The notes beneath the pieces were generated by a model. That model did no database searches, was not told the origin of the DNA, and saw only the letters and a program-made list of their open reading frames with translations. From Bacteroidales bacterium (GTDB lineage Bacteria; Bacteroidota; Bacteroidia; Bacteroidales; P3), in the NCBI GenBank assembly GCA_017480145.1, contig JAFVBF010000015.1, positions 1 to 54,984 on the forward strand: a DNA stretch of 54,984 nucleotides, written 5' to 3'. Positions within the stretch are counted from its first letter, which is position 1; every line of letters starts with the position of its first letter. Below, one piece after another: positions 42,946 to 51,805 of the stretch. The translations under genes were made by a program, and so were the position numbers.

Positions 42946-45474
42946 CTATTTGATACGGATTCGATCACCTGTCTGTATCGTTTTCATTGTTTTATTGTAT
43001 GACTTTAGTTGCCTAACGGTTATGCCGAATTTTTGAGCAATATCCATCAGTGTGTCGCCCTCTTCAACTGTGTAATAGTGAGACTTGTTTCCTTCTTTTG
43101 CATTTGTCCCCTCTTTCTTTTTCTTCGGGAAGAGGGGGACCTCCTTCACAAAACTTTCATCGGCTTTGTAGCATTGTCCATCTCCTTTGCGTGGACGGTG
43201 TATGCCGAAATAGGTTTTGTCTAAATGCAGGCGTCGGGTACGGATGGCGTAGTTGGAGAAATCCAGAATCCATTCTGGATCGAAAGGCTCATATTGGAAT
43301 CTTACCTCGAAATGCAGGTGTGGGCCTGTGGCTCTTCCTGTGCTGCCCCCTAAGCCTATGATGCTGCCTGCTTTTACCACCTGATTGATTTTCACATTTA
43401 TTTTTGATAAATGCCCATAGGCTGTCTCCAGCCCGTTGTAATGGCGTATAACTACCAGGTTGCCGTATGCCCCCATGGGGCCAGCAACTCGTACCACTCC
43501 GGCAAAGGCACTCCTTACGGGGTCTCCTTCGCGCAGCCGGATATCTGTCCCTCTGTGGGCACGTTCCCATCGCCATCCATAGGGTGAAGTGACAACACCT
43601 CTCACGGGAAAACAGAACTCTGTGCTATCTTTTATGAGAGCAATGCTAATTTCATCAGGAAGCGAGTCCATTCTGTTGTTGTCGTATGGCTTGACTCGGT
43701 GGCAAGGGAAATAGCATCCGTACCAAACTTCTGAAGGTCTCTTCCCAATAGTGTCAAAAATGGGAGTCTCGGCGGCCAATAGACTGTCGATGTTAGCACG
43801 TATTGCCTCTTGCTCTTCTTTGCTGGGTCGGGGTGCGGGTTGGATGTTTTCGCTGGATGTTTTTTTTGCTGCAACTCTGTTGTGCCCCATTCTCGAATAA
43901 ATAATGGAGTCATAGTATGACATAGGCCGCTGGGCAAAGACCCATTTGCAGGAAAAGGTGAGCATTAGCACGAGCACCATTTTCAGTATCCGTCGGTAGT
44001 GGCGTGGTGGTAGCCCCATCTCTTTTCTGTAGTTGGCCACTGTGCGTCGGGCCACAGGGTAGCCCTTCTCATTGATTCGCTGGGTCAGTTCTTCGTCGGT
44101 CAGCGGATTGGATTTGTCCTCATTTTCCACTTCTTGTCGTAGCAGGGCTTTGATTCCTTCTGTCGAGACGGCATCGCCCTGAGTGTTTATGTAGGCCGTT
44201 GAAAAACATTGGCTCAGCGATATGATGCCAAAGTCGGTCTGTACATATTTTTCGTTCACGATACGCGAAATCGTGGAGGGGTCAAATCCTGTCTTCTCAG
44301 CTATATCTTTTTGCAACAAGGGCCGTTTGTCTGACGGATTGCCTGTGAGAAAATACTGCCGTTGCTCGTCCACAATGGCCTGCATCACACGCATCAGTGT
44401 TACCTGTCGTTGGCTTATGGCCTCGATTAACCCGTCTGCCGCCTGTTTCTGCTCTTTGAGAAAGTTCACCTCTTCTCTCTCTTGGCTCGACAGGGGCTTT
44501 TTCGGGTATGACAGGGCTTCGATTTGTTGCAGGTATTCAGTGTTGAATCGAATGTCAGGCAGGTTTCCATCGGTTAGAGATACTTGTAGTTTTCCGCCTA
44601 TCTGGGTGACAACAAAGTCGGGAGAAATATAAGTGGCGGACTCTCCTTGCCCAGGACTCAGCGTCAGGCTCTTGATAAGGTTTATGGCTTCATCTGCTTG
44701 TTTCTCGGTTAGACCGAGCGCTGTCCGTAGGCGGGCGATGTTCCCACTCATGAATAGGTCTAAATGTCTTTGCACAATGCCCATCGCATTTCGACAGGCT
44801 TCGTCTTTAGGCGACATTCGCTCCAGTTGCAGCAGCAGGCATTCCTTGGTGTCTCTTGCACCTACGCCTGGAGGATCCAGTGTTTGTATGGTTTTCAAAA
44901 CCATTTCAACCTCGTCCATGCTTGTGGCTATGCCATGACTGTAGAGGTCATTGACTACAATGGCCAAATCGCCGCTAAAATATCCCGAGGCGTCCAGCGA
45001 ACCAATGATTTCTGCACCAATGGTTTGCTGCTGCTCTGTCAAGTCCTTGTATCTCAGTTGGTCCAGCAGGTCGTCGGCAAAAGTGATTTCGGCTGCTACC
45101 TGTCTCTCTTGCTCTGGTCTGCTGCCTCCAGATGACAATGCTTCTGGGTATCGTATTTCTCCATCTTCGCTCTCTGTCACCTCATCATGATTCGACATGG
45201 CAGCATCTTGTTCGTCCTCGTGGGTGAAATAGTCGCTATTTTCATCGTTGTCATCATATTCGTCAGAGAGAAGTGTCCCAGGTCCGTTCGCTTCGGCACC
45301 TGACTCTTCATGTGATGCGTAGGTTGTGGGGTCCAGCAGCGGGTTGTTCATGATTTGTTCCTTCACCGTGGCCTCCAATTGGTCTACAGGTTTACTCAGT
45401 AACTCTAACAAGAAGAGTTGCTGGGGAGTAAGCTTCTGCTTTTGCTTGGTCTGTTGTGTTTGTCGGAGGGTCAC
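42946..45474 (-). CDS. rpoN: Sigma-54 factor (RpoN) fused in frame to an M23 peptidase with LysM
   Basis: One 842-codon frame holds two normally separate proteins. Residues 1-494 are a complete sigma-54: Gln/Leu-rich activator region (QKLTPQQLFLLELLSKPVDQ), acidic linker, core-binding domain, helix-turn-helix (DIAEKTGFDPSTISRIVNEK) and RpoN box (ARRTVANYR, 475-483). Immediately after, residues 499-515 form a perfect signal peptide (MVLVLMLTFSCKWVFAQ) followed by an M23 metallopeptidase (HRGTDI, about H640 and D644; HLHFE, 719-723) and a C-terminal LysM domain (YYTVEEGDTLMDIAQKFG). An ATG at 43980 could start the exported peptidase separately. The rpoN stop codon has been lost; no stop lies between the parts. 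Confidence 0.9.
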   Translation of the reverse strand: MTLRQTQQTKQKQKLTPQQLFLLELLSKPVDQLEATVKEQIMNNPLLDPTTYASHEESGAEANGPGTLLSDEYDDNDENSDYFTHEDEQDAAMSNHDEVTESEDGEIRYPEALSSGGSRPEQERQVAAEITFADDLLDQLRYKDLTEQQQTIGAEIIGSLDASGYFSGDLAIVVNDLYSHGIATSMDEVEMVLKTIQTLDPPGVGARDTKECLLLQLERMSPKDEACRNAMGIVQRHLDLFMSGNIARLRTALGLTEKQADEAINLIKSLTLSPGQGESATYISPDFVVTQIGGKLQVSLTDGNLPDIRFNTEYLQQIEALSYPKKPLSSQEREEVNFLKEQKQAADGLIEAISQRQVTLMRVMQAIVDEQRQYFLTGNPSDKRPLLQKDIAEKTGFDPSTISRIVNEKYVQTDFGIISLSQCFSTAYINTQGDAVSTEGIKALLRQEVENEDKSNPLTDEELTQRINEKGYPVARRTVANYRKEMGLPPRHYRRILKMVLVLMLTFSCKWVFAQRPMSYYDSIIYSRMGHNRVAAKKTSSENIQPAPRPSKEEQEAIRANIDSLLAAETPIFDTIGKRPSEVWYGCYFPCHRVKPYDNNRMDSLPDEISIALIKDSTEFCFPVRGVVTSPYGWRWERAHRGTDIRLREGDPVRSAFAGVVRVAGPMGAYGNLVVIRHYNGLETAYGHLSKINVKINQVVKAGSIIGLGGSTGRATGPHLHFEVRFQYEPFDPEWILDFSNYAIRTRRLHLDKTYFGIHRPRKGDGQCYKADESFVKEVPLFPKKKKEGTNAKEGNKSHYYTVEEGDTLMDIAQKFGITVRQLKSYNKTMKTIQTGDRIRIK

Positions 45475-45484
45475 GATGTTGGAA

Positions 45485-46984
45485 TCAATTTTTGCAGAAA
45501 AGGGGAATGTATTTGTCTATCAGTCGGTTTAAATCTTTTGAAACATTTGTATGGTAGGTCATCATCAATGCCATTGCACCCAGTAGAATGGTTTTGATTA
45601 CCGCATCCCACATCACATTGCCTATTGTAGGGGTAATGAACCAGGACCATAAGACATTTAGTCCAAATAGTAAGACTATAATGGCGAGTAGTCTTGCATG
45701 ATGCCATGAGAAAGGCTGGATGTGTAGTTTTCGACCTACGATTAGCAGCATGGAAGTATAGTAGATTACCGTTGCTCCCAAAGAGGCTGTGGCTGCTCCA
45801 TTAATTCCAAGTATGGGGATTAGTTTGATATTGAGTATGATGGCTGTGGCAGACATCAGTAGCGATAGTGGGAGAGAATAAGCATAAAGACGAGAATAAC
45901 TCAGCACACTGTTGATGGGAGAACAGGTCTGCCCGAAAATATTGTTTATCCCAAGTATTAGTACAACGCCTATTCCGCTGGCGTATTCTGCGCCATGAGG
46001 TATAACGCTGTAAAGTGCATCCAGATTGATGAGAATGAAAAAATAGATAAAAGATCCCGCTATCAGTTGATGCAGAGAAACATTTTTCACCAACTGACTC
46101 AAATCTTTCAGATTGTTCTCTTTTATGGATTGCGATATAACAGGTCCGGAGATTGCCATAAGTGAACGGGCGGGAACACTCACCACGTTGGCAATATAGA
46201 AAGCAATGGTATAAATACCCGCCAAAGCAAGACCCCCCTGTGCGCCTAAAAACAATGAGTTGAACAACTGCACGTTGGATGTCAGTGCAACCACCGTGAC
46301 AAGTAATGTATAAGAGAAGATTTGCTTTATCAGTTGTGGGGTTAGGAACTTAAAATCCAGCCGAAACGATATTTTGCATAGGGAGACGAGGTAGATAAAG
46401 TTGACTATGGCAGCCAGGGCATAGGATGAGCAAAATAACAGCACGAACCAGTCAAAGGATATGATGCCGTGACCGTAGAGCAAGTAGGTTACAAGATTGC
46501 ACAGCCGTATACCCACTTCTCGTACAAATTTGGGTATCGCAATGCGCATTAGTACATTCGCACCAGCTTCAAAAACACTGGTGTATAGCGCAAAAAAGGT
46601 CAGTGGCAGTAGGTAGTAGAAGTATCTGACGAATAGGGGTGAGCGCTCTTCATAGAGATTAATAATGCCCTGTTTGAAAAGGAGAAAGAGCAGAACGAAA
46701 ATCAAATAGCCGACCATAGGCAGAAGACATGCCCATCCAAAAAAGCCATGGTCTCGGTGCCTTTCGTCTTTAAAGTAGGGATAGAATCGGATTATGGAAG
46801 AACTTGTACCCAGCATGGCCAGCGACGAGAATAGCATGGCCGCATCAACAAGAATCCTTGTCAGTCCTATTTCAGATGGAGAGAGGCAGTCTGTCAGTAC
46901 AAAAAAAGTGGTTGCAAAGCCTATGACTATGCCTATATAGTTAGCGATGGAGCCCTTGATAGTCTGACGAGCAATAATTCCCAT
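45485..46984 (-). CDS. Wzx-type polysaccharide flippase (MATE/MOP superfamily)
   Basis: The 499-residue integral membrane protein has about 12-14 helices and the N-terminal signature GIIARQTIKGSIANYIGIVI of Bacteroidetes oligosaccharide flippases, with SLAMLGTSSSIIRFYPYF and VPARSLMAISGPVISQSIKE later. Such proteins flip lipid-linked glycan repeat units across the inner membrane. I start at the ATG giving MGIIARQ, because the seven upstream codons (MYFCTFV) are not typical. It is the first gene of the run flippase, rpoN-M23, ribH, fmt. Confidence 0.92.
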   Translation of the reverse strand: MGIIARQTIKGSIANYIGIVIGFATTFFVLTDCLSPSEIGLTRILVDAAMLFSSLAMLGTSSSIIRFYPYFKDERHRDHGFFGWACLLPMVGYLIFVLLFLLFKQGIINLYEERSPLFVRYFYYLLPLTFFALYTSVFEAGANVLMRIAIPKFVREVGIRLCNLVTYLLYGHGIISFDWFVLLFCSSYALAAIVNFIYLVSLCKISFRLDFKFLTPQLIKQIFSYTLLVTVVALTSNVQLFNSLFLGAQGGLALAGIYTIAFYIANVVSVPARSLMAISGPVISQSIKENNLKDLSQLVKNVSLHQLIAGSFIYFFILINLDALYSVIPHGAEYASGIGVVLILGINNIFGQTCSPINSVLSYSRLYAYSLPLSLLMSATAIILNIKLIPILGINGAATASLGATVIYYTSMLLIVGRKLHIQPFSWHHARLLAIIVLLFGLNVLWSWFITPTIGNVMWDAVIKTILLGAMALMMTYHTNVSKDLNRLIDKYIPLFCKN

Positions 46985-46994
46985 AACAAAAGTG

Positions 46995-47002
46995 CAAAAA
47001 TA
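46995..47002 (-). promoter_or_regulatory. -7 box for the flippase-rpoN-ribH-fmt run
   Basis: On the minus strand TATTTTTG matches TAnnTTTG, with TTTG 17 bases upstream. It ends only 10 bases before the flippase ATG, so the transcript would be nearly leaderless. Confidence 0.55.
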
Positions 47003-47039
47003 CAAAATATTTACACTGTCAAAAAGATTTGAACCATAA

Positions 47040-47071
47040 TTGCCGTTATTTCAGTTTTATTTGTACCTTTG
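47040..47071 (+). promoter_or_regulatory. Promoter for the EF-G paralogue
   Basis: TTG (47040-47042), 21 bases, then TACCTTTG (47064-47071), a good TAnnTTTG. Transcription would begin near 47077, leaving a leader of about 140 bases before the ATG at 47220. Confidence 0.68.
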
Positions 47072-47085
47072 TCATTCCATCTATG

Positions 47086-47166
47086 AGAGGGTATCCCTCT
47101 TTTGGGTGTTTTTAATGCGTTGGCTTTCATTGGCTAACGCTGTGTTCCGCATCTTTGATGGCGGAA
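47086..47166 (+). promoter_or_regulatory. Structured 5' leader of the EF-G paralogue (three hairpins)
   Basis: Three hairpins follow one another: AGAGGG/CCCTCT (47086-47091, 47095-47100; loop TAT) with TTTGGGTGTTTTT after it; GCGTTGGC/GCTAACGC (47117-47124, 47133-47140); and TTCCGC-ATC/GAT-GCGGAA (47145-47153, 47157-47166, one bulged G). The first, followed by a T-rich run, resembles an attenuator. No known riboswitch or ribosomal-protein leader is recognised. The leader is unusually long for this window. Confidence 0.6.
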
Positions 47167-47219
47167 TTTCTTGATATAGCGAAAAAATAAACGAGTAACA
47201 ATCAAACAATAACTTAACG

Positions 47220-49352
47220 ATGAAAATTTATCAGACATCAGACATCCGCAACATCGCTCTGGTAGGTGGCGCCAAGGCTGGCAAGACCACTATGGCTGAG
47301 GCCATGGCTTTCTGCGGAGGCCTTATCAACCGCCGCGGCACTGTGGACGGCAAGAACACCATCAGCGATTATCGCGATATTGAACTTGACCGCAAATACT
47401 CTGTTGAGACTACTTTGATGTACACCGAGTTCGGGGGCAAGAAGGTGAATATTCTTGATATCCCGGGCTTTGCCGACTATCAGGGTGAACTTGCTGCCGC
47501 TCTCAATGTCGTAGAGGCTGCGGTGGTCGTTGTCAATGCGCAGAGTGGCGTTGAGGTTGGAACTGAAATTGCCAATCGCTATGCAGCTAAACTTGACACT
47601 CCTATTATTTTTGCGGTTAATCATCTGGATGCTGAAAAAGCCAACTTCGATGAAAGTGTCAATCAGCTGAAGGATTTCTTTGGTCAGAAGTGTACTGTGT
47701 TGCAGTTTCCCGTCAATCAGGGTCTTGGTTTTAATCAAGTCGTTGATATCGTGGCCAACAAGCTCCTGACTTTCAAGGATGGCAAGATGGAGGCTTCCGA
47801 TATCCCTGCCGAGTTTGCCGATCGTGCCGAAGAGATGCGTATGGCCCTCGTTGAGGAGGCTGCCGCTGCCGACGATGCTCTGATGGAGAAATATTTTGAA
47901 AATGGTGATCTTACTGCTGAAGAACTTACGAAGGCTCTGAAACTGGCCATCGACAAGCGCGATCTTTTCCCCATTCTCTGCACTTCCGCCAAAGAGAATA
48001 TGGGTGTTGGCCGTCTGCTGGAGTTTATAGGACAGAATGTTCCTGCCCCCAACGAAGTGGCTAAAAGCAAGAAGACCACAGGTGGCAAGGCCCTCAAGAA
48101 CGATGTCGCTAATGCTACTGTTGCCTTTGCTTTCAAGAGCGCAAAGGATAAGAATCTGGGTGAAATCACCTATCTCCGTATCTTTGATGGAGAATTGGCA
48201 GAGGCTCAGGATGTGATTAATGCCTGCAATCAGAGCAAGGAACGTGTCAGCCAAGTGCTGGTGTGTAGTGGCAAGGATCGTCAGCGTGTCGAGAAGGCCT
48301 GCGCAGGTGACATCGTTTGCACCATTAAGTTGAAAGATGTTAAAATCAACCATACGCTTACGACCCCCAAAAATACCGATGATGCTGTTGAGGAAATTGC
48401 TTTCCCAACCCCCGTTTATCAGGTTGCCGTTAAGGCTGCCAACAGCAACGACGATGAGAAGGTCGGAGCTGCTCTGAAAGACCTCAGCACCTACGACCGT
48501 AGCCTTTCTTTGGAGAATAGCCGTGAGTTGCGCCAGGTTATTCTGGGTTGTCAGGGCGAGTTGCATCTCAATACGGTGAAGTGGTATTTTGAGAACCAGT
48601 ATAAACTGGCAGTCAATTTCACTGCACCTAATGTCCCATATCGTGAGACTATCACAAAGAGTGCAGAGGCCATGTATCGCCACAAAAAACAGTCCGGTGG
48701 TAGCGGTCAGTTTGGAGAGGTCCATATGCTTATCGAGCCCTATTTCGAGGGTATGCCGAACCAAACCAAGTATCCCATTCGTGACACTCAGGAATATCCA
48801 TTGGAGTGGGGCGGCAAATTGATTTTCAACAACTGTATTGTCGGCGGTAGCATTGATGCTCGCTTCATGCCTGCCATCCTTAAAGGTATCATGGAGAAAA
48901 TGGAGCAAGGCCCCCTCACGGGTTCTTATGCTCGTGATATTGTTGTCAATATTTACGATGGTAAGATGCATCCGGTAGATTCCAACGAAACGGCTTTCAA
49001 AATTGCCGGTCGTACTGCTTTCCGTGAGGCTTTTAAGTTGGCCAGTCCTAAGATTAAAGAACCTATTTATGATGTCGCTGTCACCGTGCCTACAGAGAGC
49101 CAGGGAGGTGTCATGACCGACCTTCAGGGCCGTCGTGCTATTGTTATGGGTATGGATGCGGAAGGCAAATATACCACCCTTCGCGCCAAGGCTCCTTTGG
49201 CAGAGATGAACCGTTACTGCACGGCACTGAGTTCTCTTACCAGTGGTCGCGACACTTTCACTATGACTTTCAGCAGCTACGAACTGGTCCCCACCGATGT
49301 TCAGCAGGCACTGCTCAAAGCTTACGAAGAGGCTGCCAGCGACGAGGAGTAA
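47220..49352 (+). CDS. fusA2: EF-G paralogue (EF-G2/FusA2-like) with altered GTPase motifs
   Basis: The 710-residue protein has the five-domain EF-G layout, including domain IV (PYRETITKSAEAMYRHKKQS). The G-domain differs from canonical EF-G: P-loop GGAKAGKTT (16-24) is kept in form, switch I reads RKYSV where EF-G has RGITI, G3 is DIPGF (80-84) in place of DTPGH, so the catalytic His is Phe84, and G4 is NHLD (134-137) in place of NKxD. From memory, a Bacteroides thetaiotaomicron paralogue EF-G2 is reported to promote translocation without GTP hydrolysis and to respond to carbon limitation through regulator Cur. This gene is very likely its counterpart. It ends in a strong terminator. Confidence 0.88.
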   Translation: MKIYQTSDIRNIALVGGAKAGKTTMAEAMAFCGGLINRRGTVDGKNTISDYRDIELDRKYSVETTLMYTEFGGKKVNILDIPGFADYQGELAAALNVVEAAVVVVNAQSGVEVGTEIANRYAAKLDTPIIFAVNHLDAEKANFDESVNQLKDFFGQKCTVLQFPVNQGLGFNQVVDIVANKLLTFKDGKMEASDIPAEFADRAEEMRMALVEEAAAADDALMEKYFENGDLTAEELTKALKLAIDKRDLFPILCTSAKENMGVGRLLEFIGQNVPAPNEVAKSKKTTGGKALKNDVANATVAFAFKSAKDKNLGEITYLRIFDGELAEAQDVINACNQSKERVSQVLVCSGKDRQRVEKACAGDIVCTIKLKDVKINHTLTTPKNTDDAVEEIAFPTPVYQVAVKAANSNDDEKVGAALKDLSTYDRSLSLENSRELRQVILGCQGELHLNTVKWYFENQYKLAVNFTAPNVPYRETITKSAEAMYRHKKQSGGSGQFGEVHMLIEPYFEGMPNQTKYPIRDTQEYPLEWGGKLIFNNCIVGGSIDARFMPAILKGIMEKMEQGPLTGSYARDIVVNIYDGKMHPVDSNETAFKIAGRTAFREAFKLASPKIKEPIYDVAVTVPTESQGGVMTDLQGRRAIVMGMDAEGKYTTLRAKAPLAEMNRYCTALSSLTSGRDTFTMTFSSYELVPTDVQQALLKAYEEAASDEE

Positions 49353-49383
49353 ATCCCTATCAGGATATAATCCCATTACGCTT

Positions 49384-49418
49384 AAGGTCGCAGGATTTAC
49401 ATCTCCTGCGACCTTTTT
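49384..49418 (+). terminator. Terminator after the EF-G paralogue
   Basis: Perfect 12-bp stem (49384-49395, 49404-49415) with an 8-base loop and a T run, 31 bases after the stop codon. Confidence 0.9.
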
Positions 49419-49517
49419 GTGTTATTATATTCCTGCCTTAGGCTATGGGAGCGTATTGCCGTCGTTGTACTGGCGTAACGAGAAGAGGAAAATCGACTCT
49501 GAATCCGAAAAAAATAT

Positions 49518-49525
49518 TATCTTTG
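49518..49525 (+). promoter_or_regulatory. -7 box for the type IX cargo protein gene
   Basis: TATCTTTG matches TAnnTTTG, 120 bases before the ATG. A 7-bp hairpin (49532-49538 and 49544-49550) lies just after it, within the leader. The rest of 49419-49645 shows no gene. Confidence 0.48.
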
Positions 49526-49645
49526 CACGTTACTTTCTTCCCGAGAAAGTGTTCGGTAGGGATATAGTCGTTTTATTTACAGTGCGATGAGTCTCCTCCG
49601 AAAGATGTATTGATAAAAGAATAATAACTAAAAATTCATAATAAC

Positions 49646-51739
49646 ATGAAGAAAGCAGTATTCAGTTTGCTGGTTGCATTCTTGCTGATTACAGGTGTGT
49701 CCATGGCTCAGAAGCCAGTGAAGGCTGGCATCGTTATCTCGGTCGATACCGTTGTATGCGATTCTCTCTTCTGGGACATGGATGGCAGTACTTATAAGAA
49801 CAGCGATGTCGTGATGTATCGCCTGAATGCCGACACTACCTATCTCCTCAACTTGACTGTTGTCAAGACACAAAGGGTTGATACCGTGATGGAGTCTTTC
49901 TGTTCTTACACGTGGCATGCTCAGTCTATCGTTCGGGATACGACAGTTGTTGACTCTGCATTGACTAAGTTTGGCGGTTGCGACAGTATTACTACTATTG
50001 ATGTTGTCCTTAATACTGTGCAGCGTGACACATTTAAGGTCGTTACTTGTTTTGATTATGTGTTCGGAAAAGATACGCTTAATGTGTCGGGATATTACTC
50101 CGATACCACCCGCAATGAGGAACTTGGCTGCGCAAGTATCCGTGTGCTTGATTTGAATATGCAGTACGAAATGGTCCGTGTGATTGAGGTGGAGAACTGC
50201 GGGGCTTATACATGGCCCTTGAACGACAGTACTTACGCCGAATCTACTACCGATACCACTCGTCAAGCAGCTGCCTCCACGGCTGAATGCGATTCGGCTC
50301 TCGTTTTGGTTTTGGATGTGTATCATCTTGATGATACTGTCGAATATCTCGTCTGCGATAGCCTTCTTCGAGAGAACAAAGTCTATTACGTCTCGGGTAC
50401 CTATCTTGATACTACCTATGAAGATGGATGCTCTACGCATAATGTGATTAATTTGACGGTTCAGGATACCATGACCCGTACGGTTGTTGTCGAAAAGTGT
50501 GGTCCCTATACTTGGGCTATCAATGACTCCACGTATGCAGAGTCAACGACAGATGACGTTTTCCTTCCGGCCAATGGTGCGGCTGGTGTTTGCGATACAC
50601 TTCTCACTCTTGACATTACTATTACGCACTTGGATGACACTATTACTGCTGCTGTTTGTGGTGGCTACAAGCGCAATGATACTACTTATACCGAGACGGG
50701 CACTTATTTTGACACAACGCTCTCAGCCAGCGGTTGTGCCACTCACAATGTGTTGAATCTCACTATTACTCCTAAACGTATTTCGACCACTGATACTTTG
50801 GTGACGGGCTGTGGCTCCATGGGGCTTGTGTTCACGAATACCAGCCGTGATACGCTTAAGTATTACGATTCTGTGACACGTCAGACCACTATTGTTCGTT
50901 CGGTTTACAATGGTGCCACGTTTACACACAATTCTTTCGTGACGGTTCGTTATAGTTCCAATACGGTCAATTCTTGTTTTGATAGTGCTATTTACGCACA
51001 TGTCCGCATCAATCCGCTGGCTCATCATATAGAGGAACAGGCTGGCTGTGACAGTTATTCTTGGAAGTTTGAAACTACTAAGGTTAAAGACACTATCGTA
51101 GACACTGTTGAAAATACGGAGACGATTCGTTACGATACTATTAGAAAAAACAGAACTTTCTCTGAAACTGGTAAGGATTCAGTCCGTGTAGGGGCAACAG
51201 CGTTTGGCTGTGACAGTTTCTATGTATTGAATGTTACCATTAACAAGTCACCCGTCATCAATTCCATCAATGGTAAGTATAAGGTGCTGTCTGGAGAAGA
51301 GACCCGTCTCTATGCTGATTGCGATCAGGATAGTATCAAGTACACCTGGTCTTACGATGGCAAGGAAGTTGTTGCTGATACGTTGCATGTCTCGGTCAAT
51401 GCCAATACCGATGTTACGCTAAAAGTGGAAAATACCAAGACGCATTGCACGAGTGAAAGTTGGATAACCATCCTTTATGGAGTTGGAATTGCTGATGTTG
51501 AGTCGGTGAATCTCAGCCTCTATCCCAATCCCGTAGCTCATGTGTTGAATATCAGTAGTGAACAGAGCGTACGCTACGCCACGATTTATAATATGATGGG
51601 AGTTGAGGTGTTTGGTCAGACAATCAATGCCACAAGCGGTAAACTCAATCTTTCGGCACTTCCTCAGGGAACTTACTCTATTCGCATTGAGTTGGAAAAT
51701 GGACAGACTTTGGTTCGTAAGTTTGTCAAAACTAAATAA
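49646..51739 (+). CDS. Type IX secretion cargo protein with cysteine-rich repeat modules
   Basis: The 697-residue protein starts with a signal peptide (AVFSLLVAFLLITGVSMAQ) and ends with a type A T9SS C-terminal sorting domain (LYPNPVAHVLNISSEQ, YNMMGVEVF, LSALPQGTYSIRIELENG ... VRKFVKTK). Between lie repeated beta modules of about 80-95 residues carrying Cys-x-x-Tyr-Thr-Trp and Cys-Asp motifs: CSYTWHAQSI, CGAYTWPLNDSTYAES, CGPYTWAINDSTYAES, each followed by a CDSxL-type strand. Thr/Asp richness and the sorting domain point to a surface-exposed, possibly glycosylated, adhesin-like protein. The partner for docking is unknown; a PorP/OmpA pair lies 28 kb away. Confidence 0.88.
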   Translation: MKKAVFSLLVAFLLITGVSMAQKPVKAGIVISVDTVVCDSLFWDMDGSTYKNSDVVMYRLNADTTYLLNLTVVKTQRVDTVMESFCSYTWHAQSIVRDTTVVDSALTKFGGCDSITTIDVVLNTVQRDTFKVVTCFDYVFGKDTLNVSGYYSDTTRNEELGCASIRVLDLNMQYEMVRVIEVENCGAYTWPLNDSTYAESTTDTTRQAAASTAECDSALVLVLDVYHLDDTVEYLVCDSLLRENKVYYVSGTYLDTTYEDGCSTHNVINLTVQDTMTRTVVVEKCGPYTWAINDSTYAESTTDDVFLPANGAAGVCDTLLTLDITITHLDDTITAAVCGGYKRNDTTYTETGTYFDTTLSASGCATHNVLNLTITPKRISTTDTLVTGCGSMGLVFTNTSRDTLKYYDSVTRQTTIVRSVYNGATFTHNSFVTVRYSSNTVNSCFDSAIYAHVRINPLAHHIEEQAGCDSYSWKFETTKVKDTIVDTVENTETIRYDTIRKNRTFSETGKDSVRVGATAFGCDSFYVLNVTINKSPVINSINGKYKVLSGEETRLYADCDQDSIKYTWSYDGKEVVADTLHVSVNANTDVTLKVENTKTHCTSESWITILYGVGIADVESVNLSLYPNPVAHVLNISSEQSVRYATIYNMMGVEVFGQTINATSGKLNLSALPQGTYSIRIELENGQTLVRKFVKTK

Positions 51740-51757
51740 TGCATACAGAGCCAATCC

Positions 51758-51793
51758 AAAGACGTTCGACGTTGTCGTTGAACGTCTTTTTTG
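51758..51793 (+). terminator. Terminator after the type IX cargo gene
   Basis: AAAGACGTTC (51758-51767) pairs with GAACGTCTTT (51780-51789), extended by ACG/CGT inside, and the right arm runs into TTTTTTGTTT. It lies 18 bases after the stop codon and overlaps the leader of apbE. Confidence 0.85.
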
Positions 51794-51805
51794 TTTCATG
51801 TGATA

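Noticed and set aside
47238..49376. 712-codon open frame antisense to the EF-G paralogue
   Set aside because: It mirrors the EF-G gene almost end to end, has no recognisable motif or promoter, and such antisense frames are common in strongly codon-biased genes.
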